Shown here: piece by piece, positions 11,160 to 22,699 of the stretch
Layout: every line of letters begins with the position of its first letter
Numbering within the stretch: position 1 is the first letter of the stretch
NCBI GenBank assembly: GCA_907165275.2
Contig: OU015654.1
Coordinates: 947,501-1,011,500 of the forward strand
Source of the DNA: Zygaena filipendulae
Lineage: Eukaryota; Arthropoda; Insecta; Lepidoptera; Zygaenidae
Reading direction: 5' to 3'
DNA: 64,000 nt
Position numbers and translations under genes: made by a program
The notes under the pieces: model-generated
Told to the model about the DNA's origin: nothing
Databases searched by the model: none
What the model saw: the letters and a program-made list of their open reading frames with translations, nothing else

Positions 11160-11381
11160 ATGGCGGACCGAAAAAATGAACGTTCGGTCTCCCACATTTT
11201 TTCTGCCGACGTCTCCCATGTTTTTGCTCGATGGTTGCTGGCATTTTCGGAATTCTGCCATTTACATAAATACCTCGGGCGTCTTTGTTCAGCCGCTAAG
11301 GCGCCGCGGAGGCAGGGAACGGGTTCGCGAATCCGTGAGCCCGTGTCGAAAATGGCGACGAATGAATTGTTCGATTTTTAA
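11160..11381 (+). other. Single-copy CpG-containing block with a 73-codon frame in good Kozak context
   Basis: The frame starts AAAACCATGGCG, a near-ideal initiation context, and ends at TAA. The translation (MADRKNERSVSHIFSADVSH...KMATNELFDF) has no recognised domain, no signal peptide and no poly(A) signal close by. The block is repeat-free and more GC-rich than its surroundings, so it may equally be a regulatory element. It is not called as a gene. Confidence 0.2.
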
Positions 11382-12080
11382 TTTATTTTCTTTTTTTTTT
11401 TTAAATTCACAATCCCATTTTATTTAAACACTCGAGTACGAAATAGAAAGGACGGTGTTGTTTCTTTAATATCTGAATTTTAAAAGTATACTTTAACCTA
11501 TTTTGCTTAATCTGTAATTTTGATAAAAAAGTTCCTTTTTGCATATTATTATTATTATTACTCTGTTAACTTTTTTCTGCTATTATTTTACTTTCGACAT
11601 TAAACTCGGTAGTCAATATAAGTCAGGTCATCAATCTTGAATGACATGGCGCCGTCTTTTCGCTGACCCTAACACCCCATTTGGGTGCATGGAAAAAAAA
11701 ATAAAACAAACCATCCTCGACCGAAGCTACTTTAAAGAATGGCTAACAAAAACTTTAATATTCGTAACAAATTTTATGGCGATCGAGACAAGCGATACTG
11801 TCCTTTAACGCCTTATTTATAGGGAGTTTCCGACGATATTTGAAGCGCAGGAGTTTGATAATTAGATTCTGACAGTTTGAGATCGGCAAAGAGACCGACT
11901 GTCAAATAGTTGCCGGCGCCACTAACGCGTGGTAAATAAAACATTATTATAAATTATAATGATACCACATTAGATCGTTCCAATTTTATGTTTATTGCAC
12001 ATTTTTTTTTTGCTAACCAGCCAGGCATATACACATATAAATAAATCTATTTTTTTTAAAACAAGATTTTTTATGTGTAA
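11382..12080. other. AT-rich noncoding DNA
   Basis: Nothing recognised apart from short A/T runs. Confidence 0.4.
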
Positions 12081-12322
12081 CTAGCTGTCCCGCGCGGTTT
12101 CACCCGCGATAATTTCGAAGTTCCCGCGGAATTGTTCCATACAAACTTTTCATCCCTTTTTCCTCCCCTTGAGGGTTGAATTTCGGAAAATCCTTTCTTA
12201 TCGGATGTCTACGATATAGAAAGAATACACCCTGTAAGTTTCAGATCTCTACGATCAGCGGCTTAGGCTGTGCGTTGATCCATCAGTCATTCAGGACAAA
12301 GCATTTTATATAATTATTAGAT
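12081..12322 (-). mobile_element. Helitron-like element, family variant shared with 62.1 kb
   Basis: Reads CTAGCTGTCCCGCGCGGTTT at its left, so the 3' end is at 12081. The interior (CTACGATCAGCGGCTTAGGC, GTTGATCCATCAGTCATTCA) matches the reverse complement of 62100-62310. Confidence 0.7.
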
Positions 12323-12329
12323 GGAGTAA

Positions 12330-12497
12330 TGAGTAGTAACGAGTCCCCCACCCAAAACTTTTATGCGCTTTATCTATGTTTATTTTTTGATTCATTTGGA
12401 AAAGCAAAAAATACGTGTCTATAATTTTTTCTATTTTCTAACTGATGGACTAGTTAGAGTTTTGATTTTCATACCACGGAAAATACCCAATTTTATG
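12330..12497 (-). mobile_element. Partial CRE-MITE copy
   Basis: Contains GAGTCCCCCACCC, TGCGCTTTATCTATGTTTAT and TTTCTAACTGATGGACTAG of the family; the CRE half is missing. Confidence 0.6.
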
Positions 12498-12899
12498 GTT
12501 CTGGACCCAGCGGTTTCAGCTGAGCGTTGATCGATCAGTCAGTCAGTGTCTGCTTTTATATATTATGTAGGTATATAAATGGATAGTAGGTACTTATAGC
12601 AACAAAACCAACTAGGAATCAGGAATTTTTAATCCCTACATCTCAGCTTCATCATCAGATCAGCACAAGTATTCCAAACATCTCAAAAATGGCTTGTCAA
12701 TTTTGATGAAAAGTGCGAAAAACTTACAATCCGAATTGAAACTTGTAAAACTTGTAAAGCCTGAAATCTGTAAGTACTTACATAGCTAAACCAACTCATT
12801 AACCGCCACCCCTGTAACACTTTGCGATTGGGGTCATTTAAAAAAGGTAGGTATACGTAATACGTATATCTATATAATATTTTTTTTTTTGTGTCCGTT

Positions 12900-13107
12900 A
12901 TTGTCAGGACAAGGTTTATATAAAAGAAGTTTGGAGTTCCTGCGGGAATTCCGAAACTCACGCGGGTGAATCTCTGAATGGGTTGAACCGATATTGACGG
13001 GACTTTCACTGCTAATTAGCTGATGTTATAAGGAATACATTAGGCTACTTTGGAGTTCCTGCGGGAATTCCGCAACTCACGCGTGTGAAACCGTGAGACC
13101 CAGCTAG
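12900..13107 (+). mobile_element. Helitron-like element with repeated 3' half
   Basis: TTGGAGTTCCTGCGGGAATT occurs twice (about 12928 and 13051). The second copy ends in ACGCGTGTGAAACCGTGAG and CAGCTAG. Between them lies GACGGGACTTTCACTGC of the family core. Confidence 0.65.
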
Positions 13108-13400
13108 TTTAAGATATTTTTAGAGAAAAATGCAAGTATCATCACACATAACATGCCATAGACGAAGCATTACAGAGACGGTATTTTGCAACCAAAAATA
13201 TCTTGAGACGCGCCGAAAAATAACCCACGGTGTTGCTTTTTTTTCCATCTCCCTCTCTATATATAAAGCGGTCGCAGCCGCGGTCTGAACGCGCGTGTTT
13301 AACTGGATATGACATGAACTCGAAATAGATTTTATGAATGAATATTGTTGTAACATAACCACTTTACGATAAATAATTATTGCCCAACTGAGACCATTAG
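13108..13400. other. Noncoding DNA
   Basis: A small CpG patch at 13200-13300; no gene recognised. Confidence 0.35.
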
Positions 13401-13406
13401 GTCCAA

Positions 13407-13646
13407 TAATAATCCACTTTACTTGATCCCATAGTTAGCTATCATTAGCTTGTGTCGTGGAAACCAAGCAAACGTGGTATATAATACATAGAATTACATA
13501 TATATTATACTATAGATATATAAACACACCCAGACTGACAAGTGGAACCCTGTGTTCATCACACAAAGTGCACCCCCACCGGGAATCGAACCCGGAACCT
13601 TTAGATTAGTGGGCAGGCTTGGTGACCTACTGTGCCAATCGGGTCG
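13407..13646 (-). mobile_element. tRNA-derived SINE, full length, copy 1
   Basis: The minus strand reads a tRNA-like head with A box (TTGGCACAGTAGG) and B box (GGTTCGATTCC), then a unique body and an (ATT)-type tail at 13407-13418. It matches the copy at 20427-20697. Confidence 0.85.
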
Positions 13647-13895
13647 TATATTATTGGCATACGGGCCATTGATGTCCTACTGCTGGGGCACACTGGGGTC
13701 CACTGTTAGTCTGCCATGACGATAATAATATTAGACTCTTTATTAAACACCACTTAAAATAAACAATAACAAAAACAATATTACTATAGGTACAAAGTGT
13801 AACAATCGGCGGTCTTATCGCTCAGAGCGATCTCTTCCAGACCACCATGGGGTGCATAGGGAAAATGATAGTCTAGAAAGAAGGCGGTGTTATCT

Positions 13896-14180
13896 TCTTA
13901 ATATATATAAATTACGCGTCACGTTGTTTGTCCGCGATGTACTCCTAAACTAAATCGATCATGATGAAATTTGGTCACTATGTTGTAATTTGGCCCAACT
14001 TAAAAGATAGGATAGTTTTTATCCCGGAATTCCCGCGGAAACTCCGGAATTAATGCGGGGAATCACCATAATCACCGTAAACTACTGTCAGGGTACAAAG
14101 AAGGACAAGGAGTACTTTTTTCCCGGAATTCCCGCGGGAACTTCGAAATTACGGCGGATGAAATCGCAGGGGACAGCTAG
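13896..14180 (+). mobile_element. Helitron-like element with duplicated interior
   Basis: Starts TCTTAATATATATAAATTAC and ends GGGGACAGCTAG before T. GGAATTCCCGCGGRAACT occurs twice inside (about 14027 and 14122). Confidence 0.75.
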
Positions 14181-14188
14181 TAATATAT

Positions 14189-14598
14189 AATCCCAACAAA
14201 AACATTTTCATGTAAAACGTTGCCAAGACGAGACTATATACCAGCACTTTCAAAAAGTTATCAGATCTTATGTAGAGCCAAGCTTCTAACTCTACAAGGT
14301 CTAACTTCACAAACTCTACACCTTAGCCAAAATATGTGGCTTGGCCATTTCGCTACATTCACATGGGCCTAAGGTGAAAAATTGGTCCATTTTTCATTAC
14401 TTTTCTGTTATATAATAATAGTTCTTTGTAGTAACGAAACGGCCAAGCCACATATTTTGGCTAAGGTGTAGAGTTTGTGAAGTTAGACCTTGTAGAGTTA
14501 GAAGCTTGGCTCTACATAAGATCTGATAACTTTTTGAAAGTGCTGGTATATGGTCTCGTCTTGGCAACATTTTACATGAAAATGTTTTTGTTGGGATT
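14189..14598. mobile_element. Near-perfect 410 bp palindromic MITE (fold-back element)
   Basis: The termini are AATCCCAACAAAAACATTT and its inverse. The left arm (14191-14353) and right arm (about 14436-14596) are inverse copies of about 163 bp with only about three differences seen by eye, separated by a loop near 80 bp. If transcribed it would fold into a long hairpin. It lies nine bases after the 3' end of a Helitron-like element. Confidence 0.85.
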
Positions 14599-14609
14599 TC
14601 ATTTATTTT

Positions 14610-15045
14610 TGTAAGTCAAAATTTCAGAAGTCTCATACAAACTTCCATCCCCTAATTTAAGGGGTTGAGAGATAAAAGTTACAATTTTTATAATTTTTTT
14701 GTTGTTTGTTTACTAATACTAGCTTACATACCAAATTTCAGCTTTCTAGGACATTAGGAAGTACCCTAAGAATTTTGATGATCATCAGTGAGTCAGTGAC
14801 GAAATCGGGGTTTTTTAGATATCAATAAAATCTAAAGGATGGGAGCTATGCAATTAAAACTTAATATGTTCAATAAGTCCGCTATTGACAATATATCCCG
14901 AAAATTTTGTTGATCTAGCATAATCCAAACCCAAGTTATGAGGGTTCAAAAAAACGACGAAGCGCTTCGAGAAAAGGTAGGTAGTGCCCTTGCGCTTTGC
15001 TGGCTCGTCTTGGCGGGGGCACTACCGTGCCCCCAGATAAGACTC
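14610..15045. mobile_element. Second class of Helitron-like or related repeat
   Basis: It has features of a common lepidopteran interspersed repeat: CCCCTAATTTAAGGGGTTGA, TTTCAGCTTTCTAGGACATT, GATGATCATCAGTGAGTCAG and the end piece GGGGGCACTACCGTGCCCCC, a short hairpin. Family assignment is by memory only. Confidence 0.4.
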
Positions 15046-15059
15046 AACATAAATACATA

Positions 15060-16580
15060 GGTAAACAATATATGAGTATATATACTACACATATACTATG
15101 TCTTTTAATACGTTTTCAAGTATTCTCATAATGCTTATCTTCGCTGATCAATTTGATTTGATACTTGGTTTGTGTTAAACATTTGAAAACGTCCACAGTT
15201 ATATATACAAGCCTGGCATCGAATCCATGACATTTTATATCTAAGTTAACTACGCTTGTTTTTAATTTGGACACGGAAATATTTGCTCGGCTGTTTATGT
15301 TAATATTTAAATTTTTATAATCTATCTGAGAACTTTGATGACTGAACAAAATCATTTGTTTGTGAAAATATCACTGGATATAAGATTATTTTATAATTTT
15401 TACTGTCGTATTCACAACAAAAATTGGAGCCAGGATTTTTTGGCAATCATATCAGCTGATAGACACTCACAGCTAGACAAATGCTATAAGAATTTTCACG
15501 ACAGCCAGCTCATTCAGTGCCTGGTCGCCACTCAGAACTTTTCTACCCCAACGAATGACCGTCAGCCTTGCAAGCTGCTGAAATTTCAGGCTGCACCTGC
15601 CAAGCTCAGATCCTAAGCACATTTTTCGCAGTTACTCGTAATTCCAGTCTACGTGGCCTTGCTTTGTCAACGAAACATCTTTAAATAACATAGCTATACG
15701 TACACAGTGTTTTGTGATAGCTCGTATGGCCCGTAATAAAGTTTAGATACTAGTGAATCTATGAAGAGAAATCATTGGTTCATAACTTCATGCCATAATT
15801 AAAAACACTACTTCCCGACGCACTCACAATCAACGACTTTTAATTATTAAATAGGTACTAGTTCGATATCCTTTCACATACAAATATTTTAAATAAATGG
15901 AACTGCCAAAGTAATCATTTAAACGTCTATGATTGCAGTGGTAAGTGGTCTATCTCTGCAATGCATTATTAAGTATACCAAATTGTATTTATTTATGTAA
16001 TAAGTGGCGATTTACACAAGAACAATCCGATTGTAATGGGACACCCGCTCTCCAAGTATTCGTGCGTGAAAGCATATTGTAACGTCTCAATTCGAATACG
16101 TGCTATGGGGCAAGAAAAGAAGTCTGCGTAGCGTCAACAAACAAATCCTTGGACAGCTATTTTGTAGGCAAGAATTTTGAAAGCTTTGTCGAAAATAATA
16201 ACAATACTTATGATGCTTTGGATATTGTCACACACGGTCATACAGTCACAAACTGAACAGAATTTGTATTATACTATGAGTGCCTTTTTTGTAAATAGTA
16301 GCAAACTTAGGCGCCGGTTCATTCTCTGACGTGTTCTTTGCTTTTTTATGTTTTATTCCTTGCAAGTGTGCACACCGATACGCATTCGTATATTTTTTTA
16401 ATATTTTCAATGCACATAAGTGTATTTTTTTCTAGTTTAGACTTTATAAGCTTCTAAAGTTTAATATAGATTTCAGTTTCTTTATTTATAATAAAAAATA
16501 ACTAATTACGGCATGATTTACTTATTCAATGTACTTATTTGCGCTATCGCTACATTCCTGTAGTACAAATTGTTTGATGT
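15060..16580. other. Noncoding single-copy DNA
   Basis: No repeat family recognised. A frame at 15335-15616 has no protein-like signal. Confidence 0.35.
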
Positions 16581-16659
16581 GCTTTATTGTTTTTCAAAAT
16601 AAACATTTTCCTACGTCTATATCTGTCATGCGTGTTAAAAATATGGACGCGTAAATTTA

Positions 16660-16860
16660 GTTTTTCCTCATTTTCCCGCCGCTTGCGATGCGAACGGTAC
16701 TCTACGCGCCGTCTCGACCGCGCGCTATTCCTAGCAGCGCCCGCCCAACCAAGTTTATTGACTCTGCCTAGTGCCTACACCGACGCAATCTGACACACAC
16801 ACAACACACAACACATACACACAACACACATACATATATAACACACCTTGCATACTCCGA
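16660..16860. repeat. CpG-rich patch followed by CA-rich simple sequence
   Basis: The part 16675-16760 is CpG-rich (GCCGTCTCGACCGCGCGC); 16795-16845 is irregular (CA)n/(ACAC)n with AACACACA units. Confidence 0.5.
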
Positions 16861-16941
16861 TGTTCTACAATATAGCGTTTACAATGCCGTCATGTCGCTG
16901 GAAATGACGAGTGGATACTGGATAGTGACTAATATACGAAA

Positions 16942-17112
16942 CTAGCTATTCCTCAGTTTCGCTTGCGTTAACATCGGATTCCCTCGGGAATTTCGGGATG
17001 AAAAGTACCCTGTGTCACTCAGGACTACCGTAGCTTCCTATAAGTGAAAGCAGGTCCAAGATTACCCCCTACAACGTCACAAACTTACAAACTTTACCTT
17101 TTTATAATACCT
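16942..17112 (-). mobile_element. Helitron-like element
   Basis: The left end CTAGCTATTCCTCAGTTTCG is the 3' terminus. It runs to TTTTTATAATACCTAG at the right, the inverse of the family 5' end. Confidence 0.7.
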
Positions 17113-18385
17113 AGTATAGCAATACACCACGCTCTTTGGATAATTCGAGTTGAAAACAAATGAACTTCGAAATATGGAGTCAAATCGGCAAATCAGTTGT
17201 ATTGCCTAAAACGATAGTAGGTACTCACACCCAGCCTGAGTACCTACAGCATTTTTTACACTAAATTTCCTGAAAATTTGCATTTACTTGAAAGTATTTA
17301 ATGAGTTAATGACATAGATAGACTAGTCAATAAGTATTCGCAGTTTCAACAAGAAATTAAAAAAAATTCGGCCCAAGATAAAACCAATCTTGAATTGCTA
17401 CATGAAATTAGGAATATAAAAATTGTTTGAGTAGGTATAGACGAAAATAATCGTAAATCATAGGAACGCGATGAGTCGTAAAATCGTAATAGATGAGAGT
17501 CGATAATGAGTTATGATTATTCTGGGCACCATTCCAAAATTACAATCACCTTTTTCTAAGTAGGTATTTATCATAGGTATAGTACGGTACAGACTGCGTG
17601 AGCGGTTAGACATTATTTAGACTAATTTATGTGGAAGAGAAACGACTCAGACTTTTTTTTTAAATCAGAGAATAGATACTTATTTATAATAATAAATACG
17701 AAGTCCCCAGGGACATCAAAAATACTGCAGATGAAGCGTTTTATGATAATGTTATCAAGTATCAAAACGCTGCCGAGCTGCGTGATGCTCTTATTAATTA
17801 TTATTAGTGATTAGTGATTTGCTAAACAATTATTATTTTTTTTGTTTGCTAATTATAACTAAATCTTCAAGAACTCAAAATTAGGCAATATACCTAGAGC
17901 TATTGACGCTATAACAATATAATAATGTACGGAGTTTAATCAAAACTATATTATTACAGGCATAAACTCAGATTTAGGCGAAAAAATACAAAAAGGATAA
18001 TAACATTACTTCAAGGTTGAGATTAGTCTAGTCATAAACAAATTAAAGGTAACAATGGTTACCATAAAAAAGTTAAAAACGTATCAAAAACAATTCCAAT
18101 TCTTTGTTTTTAGTAAATAAAATATTTAAAAAAGTATTTTACAAACAAATTTTTGCTCTTTTGGAAACCTGACTTTTACTACCTTATGCTTTTTATATCC
18201 AGATTTTATATCTATTATCTACCTATAAATGCACAATTTCTTGTAAATCGTTCTATGATTTTCAGCGCTTATACAATATACATAATATACAATGCAAACA
18301 ATAGACAATGCAATCGGCGTTCAATATTCGAAAGCTTTTAAACGATTTTTTCATAACCTGATAAATCGATAATTTTTTTTAAAGT
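17113..18385. other. AT-rich noncoding DNA
   Basis: No gene or intact repeat recognised. Confidence 0.4.
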
Positions 18386-18389
18386 AAAT

Positions 18390-18417
18390 ATACGTGGTTA
18401 GTGGTCTAACCACGTAT
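18390..18417. repeat. Perfect 12 bp inverted repeat with 4-base loop
   Basis: ATACGTGGTTAG, loop TGGT, then CTAACCACGTAT. It could be a dimeric protein-binding site or a small hairpin. Confidence 0.7.
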
Positions 18418-18489
18418 TTTTACACCTTGCCAGTTGCTCCAAGAAAAAAAAAGGATAGAGAGGTTGGAAATGTAAAAGTTAAAAAATTT

Positions 18490-18605
18490 AATTTGGAATC
18501 GAGCCGCGCGTGTCGACGACAGATGCGCTTGCAGCTGCCGCGTCAGCGCTGCATGCGCTCGCGCCGGCGCGTGCCCGCCCTGGATGGGTACTTTACTTGA
18601 TGAGT
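18490..18605. promoter_or_regulatory. GC-rich single-copy block, possible promoter
   Basis: A sharp GC-rich patch (GAGCCGCGCGTGTCGACGAC, GCGCTCGCGCCGGCGCGTGC) within AT-rich DNA, about 140 bases before the small frame at 18740. Confidence 0.3.
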
Positions 18606-18739
18606 CCCGGAGCCCGTACTGTGGGTTCTACAAATTTTGTCACACGTGTTTTTGTTGTTTGGTTTCACTCAGATTCAAATTCCTAATTTGAATTTCGGTG
18701 GATTTTTGTTACTTCTGACGGCTTTTTTCTGTCCTGAAA

Positions 18740-18964
18740 ATGTGGAGTACTGCTCGTATCGCTTCATTTCTTAACAGTGTAAAATGTTTTTCTTACTTTT
18801 ATATCAAACAGCGCCCCGAACAATGGGGGAATGAACAACAAAATAGGTACGCTGTCCGTCAATATATTATTAAAGTTTTGTGGCGGTACATGTTAACTCA
18901 TGGTGAAGACACGGAGCTACCGACCATCGATGGCTGCCTGCGTTTGCAAATAAACGATAATTGA
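18740..18964 (+). CDS. Small open frame of unknown function, 74 codons
   Basis: The frame starts GAAAATGTGG (acceptable insect context) and ends at TGA 18964. AATAAAG follows within about 20 bases of the stop, a plausible poly(A) signal. The protein begins MWSTARIASFLNSVKCFSYF and has a hydrophilic middle (QRPEQWGNEQQNRYAVRQYI) and end (EDTELPTIDGCLRLQINDN). No domain was recognised. TATATCAAACAG within it is a possible splice acceptor, so the second part could be a terminal exon. A GC-rich block lies just upstream. It may be a genuine small gene, a terminal exon or a chance frame. Confidence 0.3.
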   Translation: MWSTARIASFLNSVKCFSYFYIKQRPEQWGNEQQNRYAVRQYIIKVLWRYMLTHGEDTELPTIDGCLRLQINDN

Positions 18965-18999
18965 CAGTATTTATGTTGATAAATAAAGAAGAAAAAAAT

Positions 19000-20420
19000 G
19001 GATTTTTCGGAAAACCGATTGCGGCGAAGTACTCAGAGTTAGAAGGTTAAAAGGTTTCACCTTTTGAGTAATGAAAAGATTAAGAAATGGTTTAGTGTCT
19101 ATAAGATTATCCCATAACTAAATTTCCGGTGGGCTGGATACTTGAAACTTTAAAAATATGTCAACTCAGAACTGTATGACACTGCTATATAAGAGCTTGC
19201 TTTCTTGTCTGGCTTTGTAAAAAAAACAGCAAAATTGATTTTAAAATTATTGAAAAATACTTTTTAATTTCAACTTATGATAAAATATTACGTAGATATA
19301 TACACATACGGTTACAATTAAATAAATAAAGTTTGTTACATAATATTAATAAGTATTAATTAGCGAGACATACATCAAGTACCTAAAACCGGATCCCATA
19401 TTATAACTTATATCTTATATGATATAAGATTTTAAGTTTTAGTTTGTATACAATTACAGTGTACACAAAATATGTGAAACATTGTCTAGTTCATATCTAT
19501 TCAGTAATGAGTCTTTTCAATAGTGTTGAATGCTAATCAGTTAGTTGCATGTACGATGTTAAATCTGCAAGCATTGTATTCTCAATATTAATTGAAATAG
19601 TTGTTTCATTCAAACAAACTGCAGCAAGTATTATGTCTTTTTTTTAAGTAATCAGACCACCATTGTTTCTATTCAGCTTTACGTCTATTCCCACGTCTAC
19701 TAGGCAAGTAAGAAACCCACATACATAAAATGATCTGGTTATTATCATAATAAAGTATTTAAATATCACCTGTTTAAATAATAAAGCTAGCTACCTAATA
19801 GATTCGTATAATAAAATAATTAAAAGTATTTTTTTGTGAACATGAAAAAACGTTTTCCGAGATGCTGTCGTTGCCTATTAAACTATAAAAAATAACTATT
19901 GCAAAACACATTAAAATATAACATTGCTTAGTTATTTCAAAAGCAACATAACTATAGGTTGATTACAGAAATGATTTAAAATATTACAAAATTTTGTAAT
20001 GAATACTTAATCTTATTCCAAAACTTAAAGTTGTAAATCTATAGAGACCATCACATAACATTGACACTATGAAACGGATCTTTTGGCCGGGTTTTTGCAG
20101 AGATGGATGTAAGTTTGATTTATTTGTTTTACAAATTAGTTTATCGTGATTAATATTGTGTGAATGTAGTGGATTTTTCATAATAGTGATCCACTAGTGA
20201 AGTGATTAACAGCGTGCGGGAACAGTTAAATAAGATGAAATAGGGCGTTCGTCAGGAGGTTGTCGTTTTACTATACAACTTTCCAGAGAGCGTCCTATTA
20301 AAGTTCAATCGTAAAGATTTCCTGTCAAAAGTTCCGGTAAAGCATCGAGAATCGAGATGCATCTCACCAATGAATTTCGATGTTGATAACTTCAGAAAAA
20401 AAAGAACATATGAATTAGCT
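19000..20420. other. AT-rich noncoding DNA
   Basis: No gene or intact repeat recognised. Confidence 0.4.
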
Positions 20421-20426
20421 TGACGA

Positions 20427-20697
20427 CGACGACCCGATTGGCGCAGTAGGTCACCATGCCTGCCCGCTAATCAAGGGGTTCCGGGTTCGATTCCCGGTGG
20501 GGGTGCACTTTGTGTGATGAACACAGGGTTCCACTTTCCAGTCTGGGTGTGTTTATATATCTATATTATAATATATATTTAATTCTATGTAGTATATACC
20601 ACGTTTGCTTGGTTTCCACGACACAAGCTAATAATAGCTTACAGTGGGATCAAGTAGATCTGTGTGTTGTGAAGTGGATTATTATTATTATTATTAG
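20427..20697 (+). mobile_element. tRNA-derived SINE, full length, copy 2
   Basis: The head GACCCGATTGGCGCAGTAGG contains the A box (20439-20450), and the B box GGTTCGATTCC is at 20484-20494. A body with CCACGTTTGCTTGGTTTCC and an (ATT)n tail follow. The 5' and 3' tRNA acceptor halves do not pair, so it is not a functional tRNA. Confidence 0.9.
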
Positions 20698-20834
20698 CTG
20701 TATGGACTAAGTTTCCTTTGCCTTTTCCGAAAGGGGTGCACTTTAAAAAAAATATTTTGACCAGATTTTCAATATCAACTTCAATACTACTTATTACACT
20801 TAATTCATGAACTCATTTATAATTAACATTTAGA

Positions 20835-21055
20835 AAGGAAGAACGAAAGTAAGAAAAGGCATTTATTTGGGAACATAGATACATCACCACAATTATTTTA
20901 TACTTACACTGGAATACAATTTGACAAAAAAAAATAGGTATGACAATATTATGAGAATAGATGACAGAGGTGTTTGTGTGGTGGATCCCCGTGACTAAAA
21001 CGGTCACCTCAGCATTCTGCTACGAGTGCGGGCACTCCTAGCGCTGACTGTCAGT
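20835..21055 (-). mobile_element. 3' tail of a non-LTR retroposon, copy 1
   Basis: The reverse complement shares GCGCTAGGAGTGCCCGCACT, GTGACCGTTTT, CTCATAATATTGTCAT and CCAAATAAATGCCTTTTCTT with 47805-48035. It ends at a poly(A)-signal-like AATAAA followed by a T/C-rich tail. Both copies are short, as for 5'-truncated LINE tails or a SINE. Confidence 0.65.
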
Positions 21056-21632
21056 CAGTCGGTCAGTTCATTTTATATTGTATGCTTGTTAGATTTTAGT
21101 TTTACTTTGTTAAAGTCGTTTGAAATAGCGCGATCGGCCCTCTGTTTCGTTTGAGACTATAGGTTAAGCAAGCCCTAGGTCCAAGTATTTTTCTTATTAC
21201 TTCGCCAATTGTTGGTGTTGCCCTTAATTAAGCGATTCCGCAAAACTTGCGTCAGGCTTCGCCTTAACTGACTTATTCAAATTAAAACGCGAACGAGCTC
21301 AATAAACCATTCGACCGATTCTCAAAGTTTTACTGATATAGGTATTATAATAATATTATGATTATGGCATCACGACTTTTATAGGCCTATAAAGCCTGAA
21401 GTGGTCATGTTAGCAAGATAAGTTAATCCACTCCTTAATAACCGACTGGCGGATATCTTTGAAGCGAAGGTATTGATGGAGATACTAGGTATAATAAAGT
21501 GACAAGTGATGCAGAAATAGGAATGGCTGGGAATGTCGACCAATCAACATGGTAGATACCTACCTACTAGATACTTTGCATAGCATTTTACCTGAAATTC
21601 AGATAATACGTAAAGTCCCTTTATATCTGCAG
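21056..21632. other. Noncoding DNA
   Basis: A short match to a MITE end (GCGCGATCGGCC, about 21129) is the only repeat signal. Confidence 0.35.
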
Positions 21633-21791
21633 CTAGCTCGAGGTTCGCCCGCATTAGTATCGGAGTTTCCGCGGGAATCCCGTGATTAAGAGTAGGTACA
21701 CTATGTGCTTCTTTTTACTCCTAACAATGTATATGCAAAATTTCTTGATACGTAACAAACAAACTCACATTCACATTTATAATATTAAGGA
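21633..21791 (-). mobile_element. Complete Helitron-like element
   Basis: Left end CTAGCTCGAGGTTCGCCCGC; right end TTTATAATATTAAGGA, the inverse of the TC start. Confidence 0.75.
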
Positions 21792-21799
21792 TAAGTTAT

Positions 21800-22025
21800 A
21801 ACTCTTATTATATAGATAATACAACTTTTTAGCCTATATGTAGCTCCAGGCTAAGTTCAGTAGATTCGGAGATTATCGTGAACAGACAAACAGACAGACA
21901 GAAAGAAAAGAATTTTAAAAAACTTTTTTGTGCCTGGTTACTCTTCTTTTATCACCCCTCTCATTTTGGGTAAAATATTCAATGTACAGAATCGCGAATT
22001 CTACTCTTTTATTATAGTATAGATA
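21800..22025 (-). mobile_element. Helitron-like fragment
   Basis: Shares TTCAATGTACAGAAT and a TTTTATTATAGTATAGAT end with the longer element at 35445-35920. Confidence 0.5.
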
Positions 22026-22467
22026 ATATTATTGATTCTACGACAGAAAAAGTAAGAAGTATCTCTGCTACATGATTTACTTGTTTGCTGAAACAGCATG
22101 TTTTTCTTAATTTTAGACACAAATTATGCGATAGCTAAACACAGTCCACACAATATTTCCGACTTGTTTTTCTTATGAAAAAAAAAAAACCGTTTTCTAC
22201 TACGATGTTCCAAAAAACATTTCTAATGTTGTGTGAAGTGAAAACGGTAAATGTTTTTTTTTTATGAATCAATGCCAGCAGTAATTAGCGTGTAGGTAGG
22301 TCAAGGGTAGCCTGCGCAGGCCGCTGCCAAACGTTCTATATCGATGTGAGGTTGTAGATAAGTTATTGACACGCCTACTACTTATTAGTACGACATACCT
22401 TTGGTGTATAGTAGTGCCTAAACCTGAATATTCTACAGCCCCTTTAAGCACTTATTATGCGCTTATA

Positions 22468-22695
22468 CACTTTGCAATTTCAGAGCACCAATTCAGGGCT
22501 CTAAATCGGTTACAATTTAGGGTCTGTGAGTGAGAGAGATAGAGAGCGAGTAATCACACTACACTAAATTGTACCCTAAATCGACTACTCTAGGTTACAT
22601 TTTAATGTAGTGTGATCACTCGCTCTCTCTCTCACTCACGGACTCTAAATTGTAACCGATTTAGGGCTAAATTGGTGCTCTGAAATTGCAAAGTG
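22468..22695. mobile_element. Palindromic MITE with GAGA-rich arms
   Basis: The termini CACTTTGCAATTTCAGAGCA and its inverse bound arms of about 95 bp that each carry a GAGAGAGA/CTCTCTCT tract and TCTAAATYGGTTACAATTTA. The loop is short. Confidence 0.8.
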
Positions 22696-22699
22696 TGAT

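Noticed and set aside
20431..20505. tRNA gene
   Set aside because: A and B boxes are present but the acceptor halves do not pair and a SINE body with ATT tail follows; a matching copy lies at 13.6 kb.
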